From the NCBI GenBank assembly GCA_035263025.1, contig DATFRR010000107.1:1-12818 (forward strand): a DNA stretch of 12,818 bases, given 5' to 3'. The notes beneath the pieces are model-generated. The model made no database searches, was not told the origin of the DNA, and saw only the letters and a list, made by a program, of their open reading frames with translations. This DNA comes from DASQPR01 sp035263025 (GTDB lineage Bacteria; Actinomycetota; Actinomycetes; Mycobacteriales; Micromonosporaceae). Numbering within the stretch: position 1 is the first letter of the stretch; each line of letters opens with the position of its first letter. Below are positions 6,851-12,818 of the stretch, one piece after another. The translations under genes and the position numbers were made by a program.

Positions 6851-8041
6851 CTACTTCGCGGGGCGCAGTCGATCGACGCGAGCTACGGCTTGGTCGATCG
6901 CTGCCTCGGTGAGATGGCCGTTGCGTACCAACCCGACGACCGTGTCCAGCGTCTCGTCGAACACGTGCGCGTTGTATGCCTGCTGGTTCGCGTACACCAG
7001 GAGGTCCACGCCCGCGCTCAGCGCCATGGCGGTAGCGGCCGACGCGCGGTATTTGCTCGTGATCGCGACGGCCTGCATGTCGTCGCTGACCACCGGACCG
7101 GTCCAATGCAGCCGGCCACGAAGCAAGCCGTTGACCACGTTGCGCGACAGCGACGCGGGCAGCGAGGGATCGAGCTGCCGATTGAGCAGATGTGCCACCA
7201 ACACCGCATCCGCGAGACCGGCGGCGATCAGCCGTTGGTACGGAACGAGTTCGCTGGATCGCCACGTCTTCGAGACGTCGACGACACCGAAGTCGGTGTT
7301 GCCGGTCGCGCTGCCGAAGCCGGGAAAGTGTTTGAGTGTCGTCTTGATGGCGGCGGCGCGATGAACCTTGATCTCCTCGCTCGCGTTCGCGACCACGACG
7401 TTGGCGTTCGACGAAAAGCTGCGGCCGAGCGCGCCGATCGCTGGGTTGTGCGGGTTGATGTTCATGTCGACAACGGGCGCGTAGTTCAGGTTCACGCCGA
7501 TCGACCGCATGCTGCCCACGAGACCCTGCGCCCACGTACGCGTGGTAGCCAGCGAGTTGGCCGCTCCGACTTGCGCCTCGGATAGCGACGCTGGGAAGCC
7601 GTTGCTCGGGTTCAGCCGCGCGATGCGGCCGCCCTCCTGGTCGATCGACACGATCAGCCGTCCGCTCGGCGCAGCCTTACGAAGCGTGGCGATCAGCGAA
7701 GTCACCTGCTTCGGCGAAGTGATGTTGCGCGGCGCATTGGTGAGCTGATCGCGATCGAACAGAATCACGCCGCCGAGACCCGCCTGGATGGCGTGGACGA
7801 TCCAATCATTGGGCCCGACCGCCTGGCCGCGGAATCCGACCACGAGCAGGCTGGCGATCTTCCGGCGCACTGCCGCCTCGTCAAAGCGTGGCTTCGACGG
7901 GGTCACCGGCACCGTCGGCCGTGCCGTGGACGTCCCGGTCGTGGTCGGCGATGACGTACCGCCGCAGCCGGCCGCGCCAGCAGCCGTCGCTAGACCGAGG
8001 GCGGCGAGCGTCTGTCGGCGGGTGAGCCCGACCCGATTCAC
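6851..8041 (-). CDS. Tat lipoprotein, glycoside hydrolase family 3 (NagZ-like)
   Basis: This 396-aa protein has a Tat-like signal (LTRRQTLAALGLATAA) ending at a lipobox-like AAGC (Cys26), then a Ser/Thr/Pro linker (29-50) and a GH3 N-terminal barrel. Recognisable elements are DQEGGR (134-139), KHFPGFG (237-243) and VVSDDMQ (317-323), whose first Asp (320) is the expected nucleophile. In NagZ-type beta-N-acetylhexosaminidases KHFPGHG is followed by a D-S/T-H loop carrying the catalytic His; here the aligned positions are N-T-D (248-250) and KHFPGHG has Phe for its second His. The protein is thus a diverged hexosaminidase-like enzyme or a binding protein, acting outside the membrane, perhaps on peptidoglycan. 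The GTG at 8041 is chosen because GGTGA sits five bases upstream and the signal peptide begins naturally; GTG at 8074 or 8050 is possible. Confidence 0.85.
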   Translation of the reverse strand: MNRVGLTRRQTLAALGLATAAGAAGCGGTSSPTTTGTSTARPTVPVTPSKPRFDEAAVRRKIASLLVVGFRGQAVGPNDWIVHAIQAGLGGVILFDRDQLTNAPRNITSPKQVTSLIATLRKAAPSGRLIVSIDQEGGRIARLNPSNGFPASLSEAQVGAANSLATTRTWAQGLVGSMRSIGVNLNYAPVVDMNINPHNPAIGALGRSFSSNANVVVANASEEIKVHRAAAIKTTLKHFPGFGSATGNTDFGVVDVSKTWRSSELVPYQRLIAAGLADAVLVAHLLNRQLDPSLPASLSRNVVNGLLRGRLHWTGPVVSDDMQAVAITSKYRASAATAMALSAGVDLLVYANQQAYNAHVFDETLDTVVGLVRNGHLTEAAIDQAVARVDRLRPAK

Positions 8042-8121
8042 GTAAGTCACCGTACGGCCGACTGGGCAGCTCACGAGCGCGAACGCGAGGCGGATCGCCC
8101 GAGGAGATCATCATTCGAACG

Positions 8122-8145
8122 GTCACCTTTGTGACCTGCGTCACG
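8122..8145. promoter_or_regulatory. CRP/GlxR-like palindrome in an alternating GTCAC array
   Basis: TGTGACCTGCGTCACG (8130-8145) fits the CRP-family consensus TGTGA-N6-TCACA with one mismatch at the last base. It overlaps a second inverted repeat, GGTCAC-CTTT-GTGACC (8121-8136), so three GTCAC/GTGAC cores lie exactly 9 bp apart (8122, 8131, 8140). The site is about 90 bp upstream of the GH3 start and about 120 bp from the -35 box proposed for the riboswitch transcript, so it could serve either gene. Actinobacteria are known to carry cAMP-responsive CRP/GlxR proteins. Confidence 0.5.
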
Positions 8146-8262
8146 CCGCAAATCGGATGCGCACGTGCTGAGCGTGAGGTCTCCCGTACCGGTCGTATTG
8201 GCATTTGGGGCGACCGACCGATCGGGTGACCTATCGGTTGCGGCCATGCGGCGCCCACGCCC

Positions 8263-8291
8263 GGTTCATGATCGCGATGCTGTGTTATCAA
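8263..8291 (+). promoter_or_regulatory. Candidate promoter for the riboswitch transcript
   Basis: GGTTCA (8263-8268) and TATCAA (8286-8291) are separated by exactly 17 bp and resemble weak -35 and -10 boxes. A start about 7 nt downstream, near 8298, would place the riboswitch aptamer at the beginning of the mRNA. The rest of the 466-nt gap between the GH3 and beta-helix genes shows no ORF I would support. Confidence 0.4.
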
Positions 8292-8324
8292 GACATGCCG
8301 GCTGACCTGGTCGGACGCACCCCC

Positions 8325-8502
8325 GGACACGCCGAGTCCCTGCCCGCCGGGCGGTGCGACCCCCGGAACTCATCCAGGGCGGGAGTGGGGGAACCCTCGA
8401 TGGCGCCGTCTCCGCGGTGCCTTGGGGTGTAGCCGGGACCAACCCGGCCGGGCAACCTTCGCGCCCGAACCCGACAGCTAACCCCGCAGGCGTTCGAAGG
8501 GA
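8325..8502 (+). ncRNA. c-di-AMP riboswitch (ydaO/yuaA type)
   Basis: The conserved blocks of the ydaO-yuaA aptamer appear in order: GCCGAGTCC (8331-8339), GAGTGGGGGAACC (8383-8395), TTGGGGTG (8422-8429), CAACCTTCG (8453-8461) and the highly diagnostic CCCGACAGCTAAC (8470-8482), followed by CGCAGGCG and GAAGGGA. Helices can be drawn: P1 8329-8333/8489-8493; P2 8337-8345/8377-8384 with one bulge; 8402-8408/8415-8421; 8432-8437/8443-8448 (5-nt loop); 8449-8453/8463-8467. This class binds c-di-AMP and in Actinobacteria often precedes cell-wall hydrolase or envelope genes. The aptamer ends six bases before the GTG of the beta-helix gene and its last block (AAGGGA, 8497-8502) is that gene's Shine-Dalgarno, so there is no room for a terminator and control is probably translational. 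Confidence 0.9.
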
Positions 8503-8507
8503 TAGCT

Positions 8508-10109
8508 GTGCATCAATCAAGCCTGCCCGGGTACGGTCAGCGGCGCGCGCCGCTCCGCCAGCCCGCGGTGCCACACCAGTACCACCGGATGGATCCTCGC
8601 CACGGTGACGATGCCTTCGCCCGTTTCTGGGCGGCCAGCGACGATGCCGGTCATACCTCCAACGGCCACCGTCGAAGCGGTCACCCCACGGCGAGCTTCG
8701 GTCCGACCCCACGGCCTCGCGACGGTCGTCGAGGCGTGCATCGCCACGCGCGGCGCGCCGGACGGAAGCGGTGGTTGCTGGTACCCGTTGCGGCGGCGGC
8801 CGCGATCCTGACCGGCGGCATTGCCGTGGCGGCCACTGGCGCCGCCGGCATCCAGTTCCGGGTCGCGTCCCCAGTCACCGTGCAGGCGTTGGGTGTCGAC
8901 GTCAGTCACGCCGCGGTCGGCCAGACGGTTACCGCCGGGGCGAAGGTCGTCGCGGAGCGTACGACGACGTTGTCCGACGTGGCGCTCGCCGTGAAAGGTC
9001 CAGATGGCAAGCGGATCGACTTCCCGCACGTGTACGGATGGAAGCTCGGTACGTCGCAGAAGGTCCTGATCCGCAGCAAGGCGTTCAACCGTGCCGGCAC
9101 GTACACGTACTGGTTCGCGTACAAGAAGGGTGCGCACTGGATCGGCGTCGGCCCACGGCAGACGTTCACCGTCGGCACCCCGACCACGCCGGCGCCGGGC
9201 GCGAGCACACCGGCCCCGACACCGAGTACGCCGAAGCCAACGCCGAGCGGTTCGACCCCAGCGCCGACGCCGAGCGGATCGTCATCGAGCGGCGGCTCCT
9301 CCGGCGGAAGCGCGCCGGGCGGTGGCTCGTCGACCTCGCCGGCGACCAACCCGGCGCTGCACGGCTGCGCCAGCAACCCGGGCAGCTGCGGCTACCCGAC
9401 GACGGCCACCGCCGGCGTGCCCGCGGGCACCGCGCTGACCGTCATCAACGGCACTTACACCATCAAGACCAACGGTGCCGTGGTCGAGAACAAGGAGATC
9501 CACGGCTGCGTCGACGTGGACGCCGCGAACGTGACGATCCGCAACACCCGGATCATCGGCCAGTGCTTCTACGGCGTCAGCACGTACGGCGCCACCGGCA
9601 CGACCGTCCTGGACCGCGTGGAAATCAACTGTGTGAACGGCAGTGGCACCGGCCTCGCCGGACCGAACTTCGCCGCGCACGCCGTCTACATCCACGACTG
9701 CGAGAACGGTCTGGAGATCAACGACAACTCGTCGGTGGTGGACTCCGTGCTGTCCGCACGCGAAGGCACGCCGGCCGCTCACGGTGACGGAATCCAGTCG
9801 CAGGACGGAAACAACGTGGTGATCCGCCACAACACGCTGCTGGAGATCAACCCGGTGACGTCCGCGATCATCGCCCACGCCACGCTCTACAGCGGCTGGG
9901 TGGTCGAGGACAACTTCATGGGTGGCGGTGCTTACACGATGTACTGCCCGCCGCAGGCGGCGAACTTCGTGGTACGCAACAACCGGTTCGTACCAACGAA
10001 GTCCGGTCTCTACGGCTCCGCGTACGGCCTGACCGACGGATGCAACCACGCCGGCATCACGTGGACCGGCAACTACCTGGATTCCAACGACAGCGCTGTC
10101 AATCCGTAG
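8508..10109 (+). CDS. Membrane-anchored or secreted beta-helix surface protein
   Basis: This 533-aa envelope protein has five parts: a basic, disordered-looking cytoplasmic region (1-87, many His/Arg/Pro); a membrane span or late signal sequence (about 88-112, after RAGRKRW); a beta-rich domain (about 118-222) that looks Ig-like; a Pro/Thr/Ser/Gly linker (223-283); and a C-terminal right-handed parallel beta-helix (about 300-533) with repeating NVTIRNTRI, NVVIRHNTL and NFVVRNNRF strands. Eight Cys (287, 294, 334, 353, 375, 398, 480, 512) lie in the outer part and could form disulfides. Such beta-helices are found in polysaccharide lyases and in wall- or carbohydrate-binding proteins; no catalytic set is identified. 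The GTG start is fixed by AAGGGA five bases upstream, which is also the riboswitch 3' end. Starting later (M28) would shorten the basic tail but lose this signal. Confidence 0.87.
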   Translation: MHQSSLPGYGQRRAPLRQPAVPHQYHRMDPRHGDDAFARFWAASDDAGHTSNGHRRSGHPTASFGPTPRPRDGRRGVHRHARRAGRKRWLLVPVAAAAAILTGGIAVAATGAAGIQFRVASPVTVQALGVDVSHAAVGQTVTAGAKVVAERTTTLSDVALAVKGPDGKRIDFPHVYGWKLGTSQKVLIRSKAFNRAGTYTYWFAYKKGAHWIGVGPRQTFTVGTPTTPAPGASTPAPTPSTPKPTPSGSTPAPTPSGSSSSGGSSGGSAPGGGSSTSPATNPALHGCASNPGSCGYPTTATAGVPAGTALTVINGTYTIKTNGAVVENKEIHGCVDVDAANVTIRNTRIIGQCFYGVSTYGATGTTVLDRVEINCVNGSGTGLAGPNFAAHAVYIHDCENGLEINDNSSVVDSVLSAREGTPAAHGDGIQSQDGNNVVIRHNTLLEINPVTSAIIAHATLYSGWVVEDNFMGGGAYTMYCPPQAANFVVRNNRFVPTKSGLYGSAYGLTDGCNHAGITWTGNYLDSNDSAVNP

Positions 10110-10136
10110 TCAGTTAGTCCACGGCGCAATCGGTGG

Positions 10137-10164
10137 CGGCCCGCCTCGTCTGAGAGGCGGGCCG
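10137..10164. terminator. Bidirectional hairpin terminator
   Basis: A perfect 11-bp GC-rich stem (CGGCCCGCCTC at 10137-10147 with its complement at 10154-10164) and a 6-nt loop (GTCTGA) lie 27 nt after the beta-helix stop and before the stop of the convergent MFS gene. Confidence 0.8.
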
Positions 10165-10208
10165 TCCGCCGTGATGTCGGCCGTGCAGTCGATGCGCGGC
10201 GGCGGGCG

Positions 10209-11618
10209 TCAGCCGACAACGCGGGACGCTGGCTGTGGGATGCAGAAGAGCGCGAGGGCGGCTGCCATCAGGTAGGCGGCCGCGCCGATGGCCATGCTGG
10301 TTTGTACCCCGGTGCTGAAGTTGGCATTGGCGGCCAACAGCGAACCGCCCAACGCAACGCCGACCGCGCTGCCGATCTGTCGCGTGGTGTTGAACAGGCC
10401 GGAAGCAGCGCCGGAGAAGCTGTCCGGCGCGGCCGCCATCACGGTCGTCGTGGCGCCAGTAAGGGCGAAGGACGTGCCAAAGCCCACCGCCACCATCGGT
10501 GCGACCAGCAGTACGTAATCCGGGTTCGGCCCGGCGGCGGCCCAGCCCGCCAAACCTGCGGCCCCGAGCAGCATTCCGGTGAGCACCAGCGGTCGGTTTC
10601 CGGTGCGGCGGGCCAGACGCCCGGACAGCACTGAGGCGAACATCGTCATGGCCACCGCCGGAAACAGCGCAATACCGGTACGTAATGCGCTCAAGCCGCG
10701 CTCCTGCTGGAAGTACAGGCTTGCGGTGAAGATCATGCCGTAGAAGGCGAAGTTGAACAGCAGGCCGATGGTCGCTGCGCCACTCAACTGTCGGGAGCGC
10801 AGCAGCCACAGCGGCAGCACCGGCGTACCGGCCAGGCGCTCGCGAACGACGAACGCGGCGGCGGCCAGCACGCAGAGGCCGGCACCGACGAGGATCAGCG
10901 GGTCCGCCCAGCCGCGTCGTCCGGCCTCGTTGAGCACCGCGATGAGCAGCGCCACCATCGCGATCAGCGCACATTGAGCCGGCCAGTCGACGGGACGGTC
11001 CGAGCGCCGCGCCGACGCGTCCACATGCCGCAGTGTCAGCAATAGGCAGGCGACTCCGACGGGCACGTTGATGAAGAACACCCATCGCCAGCCCACCGTG
11101 GTGACCAGCAGGCCGCCGATGAGTGGACCGGCGGACGCGGCAATGCCGGCCATCGAGCCCCACAGACCGAACGCGCGAGACCGATCCGCGGGCGAGGGAT
11201 ACGACTGCTGGAGCAGGGCGAGCGAACCGGGCACGATCAACGCTGCGCCGAGGCCCTCCAATAGCCGGGTAGCGGCGAGCGACTCGGTGCTCTGGGCGAA
11301 TCCGCACCCTGCCGAGGCCACGATGAACACGACGACGCCGGTACAGAAGATCCGGCGGTTGCCCAACCGGTCACCCAGCGCGCCAGCGGTGAGCAGCAGC
11401 CCGGCGAATACCAACGTGTACCCGTCGGTGATCCACTGGATCCCAGTAAGCGAGGCGGACAGTTCCCGTCCCACCACCGGTACGGCGACATTGATGACGG
11501 TAACGTCCAGGATGACCATGAAGTAGCCCGCACACACTGCCAGAAGCGGCGCAAGCGGCTGGCCGGAGGCGGTTCGTCCGTCCCGTCGGTCGGACTCGGG
11601 GCTAGCGCCTCGCACCAT
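10209..11618 (-). CDS. MFS drug exporter, DHA2 family (14 TM)
   Basis: This 469-aa major facilitator protein has the hydrophobic pattern and length of 14-TM DHA2 drug:H+ antiporters (EmrB/QacA type). It shows the DHA2 motif LDVTVINVAVP (37-47), motif A GALGDRLGNRR (79-89) with the acidic and basic residues expected in the loop between TM2 and TM3, and a motif-C-like GPLIGG in TM5. It probably expels toxic hydrophobic or cationic compounds; the substrate is not readable. ATG at 11618 is chosen; GTG at 11624 would add two residues. Neither has a Shine-Dalgarno, but TAACGT (-10-like) ends six bases before the ATG, so a leaderless mRNA is possible. No divergent TetR or MarR regulator is present. 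The 117 nt between it and the GNAT gene hold nothing I can name. Confidence 0.92.
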   Translation of the reverse strand: MVRGASPESDRRDGRTASGQPLAPLLAVCAGYFMVILDVTVINVAVPVVGRELSASLTGIQWITDGYTLVFAGLLLTAGALGDRLGNRRIFCTGVVVFIVASAGCGFAQSTESLAATRLLEGLGAALIVPGSLALLQQSYPSPADRSRAFGLWGSMAGIAASAGPLIGGLLVTTVGWRWVFFINVPVGVACLLLTLRHVDASARRSDRPVDWPAQCALIAMVALLIAVLNEAGRRGWADPLILVGAGLCVLAAAAFVVRERLAGTPVLPLWLLRSRQLSGAATIGLLFNFAFYGMIFTASLYFQQERGLSALRTGIALFPAVAMTMFASVLSGRLARRTGNRPLVLTGMLLGAAGLAGWAAAGPNPDYVLLVAPMVAVGFGTSFALTGATTTVMAAAPDSFSGAASGLFNTTRQIGSAVGVALGGSLLAANANFSTGVQTSMAIGAAAYLMAAALALFCIPQPASRVVG

Positions 11619-11735
11619 GGCCACACGTTATCCAGGCAGTGCCGACGGCCGTGGCTGCTCAGGGTCTTCGTCGCTGAGATTCGGACCGGCCGACGGCGGC
11701 CAGCGGCGTGCCGTAACTGGCGGTGACGTGTTGCG

Positions 11736-12311
11736 CTAGGGCTGGTTTACCGTGGCCCGCATAACCCATCGCCACTTGGCGATTCGCCGCACCCGCACAA
11801 AACCGTGCTGTGTGAACAGTTCTTCGGGGCCAGTGTGTAGGTATGCGCCGCGCTGTGGCGGGCGGTCTTCGGTCTGTTCGGGATATGCCTCGACGACGCC
11901 GCCACCGGCATGCCTGATCTCCTCGAGCGCCCCGGCAACGGCCGCGGAGGCAATGCCTTTGCCGCGATCTCGCGAATTCGTGAAGATGCACCCGATCCGC
12001 CAGTCCGGCGGGTCCTGCAAACCTTGCTCGTATTCGCGTCGGCTCTTGATGTTGGGGAGCTCTGGTGGTGCTCCGAACTGGCACCAGCCGACGCACCGGT
12101 CGCCGTCGTAGACGAGAACCTGGTGGACCGCGCCACGTTCGACGAGCCGCCGCTTCGCATCTCGGTTTCCCTCGAACGTGCCCACTCTGCCGACGGCCTT
12201 CGGGTGGAAACCCAGGCACCAGCAACCGCCCCACACACCGTTGTTCGCCTCGACCAAGGCTGCGAAGTCGCCCCAGGTCTCCGGTGTCAACATCCGCGTC
12301 GTGAATGCCAT
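11736..12311 (-). CDS. GNAT-family N-acetyltransferase
   Basis: This 191-aa protein shows the acetyl-CoA pyrophosphate loop of the GNAT fold as RDRGKGIA (114-121) followed by a helix, and a C-terminal HTGPEELFTQHGFVRVRR segment typical of the last GNAT strands. The N-terminus carries NNGVWGGCWC (23-32), which marks a recurrent bacterial GNAT subgroup of unknown substrate. The ATG at 12311 has no Shine-Dalgarno; the bases just before it (CACAATTATCGTC) are AT-rich for this genome, so transcription may begin at or close to the start codon. It lies 27 nt downstream of the partial gene on the same strand and could instead be read from that promoter. Confidence 0.85.
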   Translation of the reverse strand: MAFTTRMLTPETWGDFAALVEANNGVWGGCWCLGFHPKAVGRVGTFEGNRDAKRRLVERGAVHQVLVYDGDRCVGWCQFGAPPELPNIKSRREYEQGLQDPPDWRIGCIFTNSRDRGKGIASAAVAGALEEIRHAGGGVVEAYPEQTEDRPPQRGAYLHTGPEELFTQHGFVRVRRIAKWRWVMRATVNQP

Positions 12312-12338
12312 GACGATAATTGTGACGCCACTTGGCGG

Positions 12339-12818
12339 TCAGCCTACGTAGGCAGCGGCGGTCTTGGCCGGTTCCAAGAGGCCCTTCACACCGGCGTACG
12401 TTAGGCGCCAGTAACCCGCGCCGGGGTGCACGAACGCCTGAGAGAAGCTGGACGCCGGGTTGCCACCGAGGTCGATGGTGCCCACAGTCTGCCAATCAGT
12501 TATGCCATCCTTGGAGAACTGCGCCGACACGACGGTATCGACCGGTATGTAGCCGGTTAGCTCGAGCCCACTCGCGCCGACGGTGACCTGGCCGGTGCCG
12601 GGATCACGGCTGGCGAAGAAGTCGTTGAACGACGTCGGCATCAGCACAGTGATCTTGGCCGAAGCGAACGCTACTGACTGGACGAACATGTCGTCGGAGG
12701 TCACCGCAGCCATGACCATGTCGGTGTCGAACGGGTTGAGGACGAAGCTGTAGTGTCCGGTAGCGTCGGTTGACGTGGTCGGCCCACTGAAGCAACTGTC
12801 CGGGTCGTCGTTGCCGCG
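12339..12818 (-). CDS. C-terminal part of a probable secreted beta-rich protein (partial)
   Basis: The frame is open from the right edge to a TGA at 12339, giving at least 159 residues with no start inside the window that must be used; 33 codons precede the first internal Met (12719). It reads like tandem beta-sandwich domains: Thr/Ser/Asp-rich, with TDATGHYSFVL and YWRLTYAGVKGL, patterns common in Ig-like or carboxypeptidase-regulatory-like repeats of secreted actinobacterial proteins. The protein ends AAAYVG without an LPXTG sorting motif or a C-terminal membrane span. One Cys is visible (CFSG). No enzyme function can be assigned. The missing N-terminus should show a signal peptide if this is right. 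Confidence 0.7.
   Translation of the reverse strand, partial: RGNDDPDSCFSGPTTSTDATGHYSFVLNPFDTDMVMAAVTSDDMFVQSVAFASAKITVLMPTSFNDFFASRDPGTGQVTVGASGLELTGYIPVDTVVSAQFSKDGITDWQTVGTIDLGGNPASSFSQAFVHPGAGYWRLTYAGVKGLLEPAKTAAAYVG

Noticed and set aside
9180..9340. Short repeats in DNA (ACGCCGAGC-like units)
   Set aside because: They encode the Pro/Thr/Ser linker of the beta-helix protein and are explained by low-complexity coding sequence.
8771..9787. A 338-codon + strand frame inside the beta-helix gene
   Set aside because: It is Arg-rich and out of frame with a protein that has a clear signal, linker and beta-helix.
10114..11307. A 397-codon open frame on the - strand overlapping the MFS gene in another frame
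   Set aside because: The product is Arg/Gly/His-rich and lacks membrane segments or motifs; the 14-TM MFS frame explains the region.
11640..11735. Possible terminator downstream of the GNAT gene
   Set aside because: Only weak 5-bp pairings (for example CTCAG/CTGAG) are visible, with no continuous stem.

Overview
The window is GC-rich DNA (about two thirds G+C by eye) with GTG and TTG starts, strong codon-position GC bias and families typical of Actinobacteria: a DrrAB-type exporter, an SCO4226-like small protein, a LuxR regulator with TPR-like repeats, and a ydaO-type c-di-AMP riboswitch in front of a secreted protein. It is most likely chromosome from an actinobacterium outside the best-known genera; the sequence does not identify the genus. 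I see no phage genes, insertion sequences, CRISPR array, tRNA or rRNA.

Layout. 78-194 (+): a 38-aa single-span membrane peptide, ended by a 12-bp hairpin (217-245) that also serves the convergent neighbour. 263-5162 (-): four genes in the order of transcription drrA-like ATPase, drrB-like permease (4-nt GTGA overlap), LuxR/TPR regulator, FAD-dependent monooxygenase. The first two are a translationally coupled exporter pair. The other two follow gaps of about 110-120 nt and may have their own promoters; the regulator is preceded by three direct repeats. 5385-6332 (+): a PLP-dependent cysteine-synthase-like enzyme, divergent from the exporter and convergent, across a hairpin terminator, with a DUF4242/SCO4226-like gene (6416-6664, -).

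6851-8041 (-): a Tat-type lipoprotein of glycoside hydrolase family 3 in which the usual Asp-Ser-His catalytic loop reads Asn-Thr-Asp. It is divergent from 8508-10109 (+), a large surface protein (basic cytoplasmic N-terminus, one membrane span, beta domain, Pro/Ser/Thr/Gly linker, C-terminal right-handed beta-helix). The 466-nt gap between them is the most interesting part of the window. It holds a CRP-like palindrome, a candidate promoter, and a recognisable c-di-AMP (ydaO/yuaA) riboswitch whose 3' end runs into the Shine-Dalgarno sequence of the beta-helix gene. This joins c-di-AMP sensing to an envelope protein and puts it beside a putative cell-wall glycosidase.

10209-11618 (-): a 14-TM DHA2-family drug exporter, convergent with the beta-helix gene across another hairpin. 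11736-12311 (-): a GNAT acetyltransferase with a Cys-rich GGCWC motif. 12339-12818 (-): the C-terminal part of a probably secreted beta-rich protein that runs off the right edge.

All assignments come from reading motifs and sequence patterns; no database or folding program was run.
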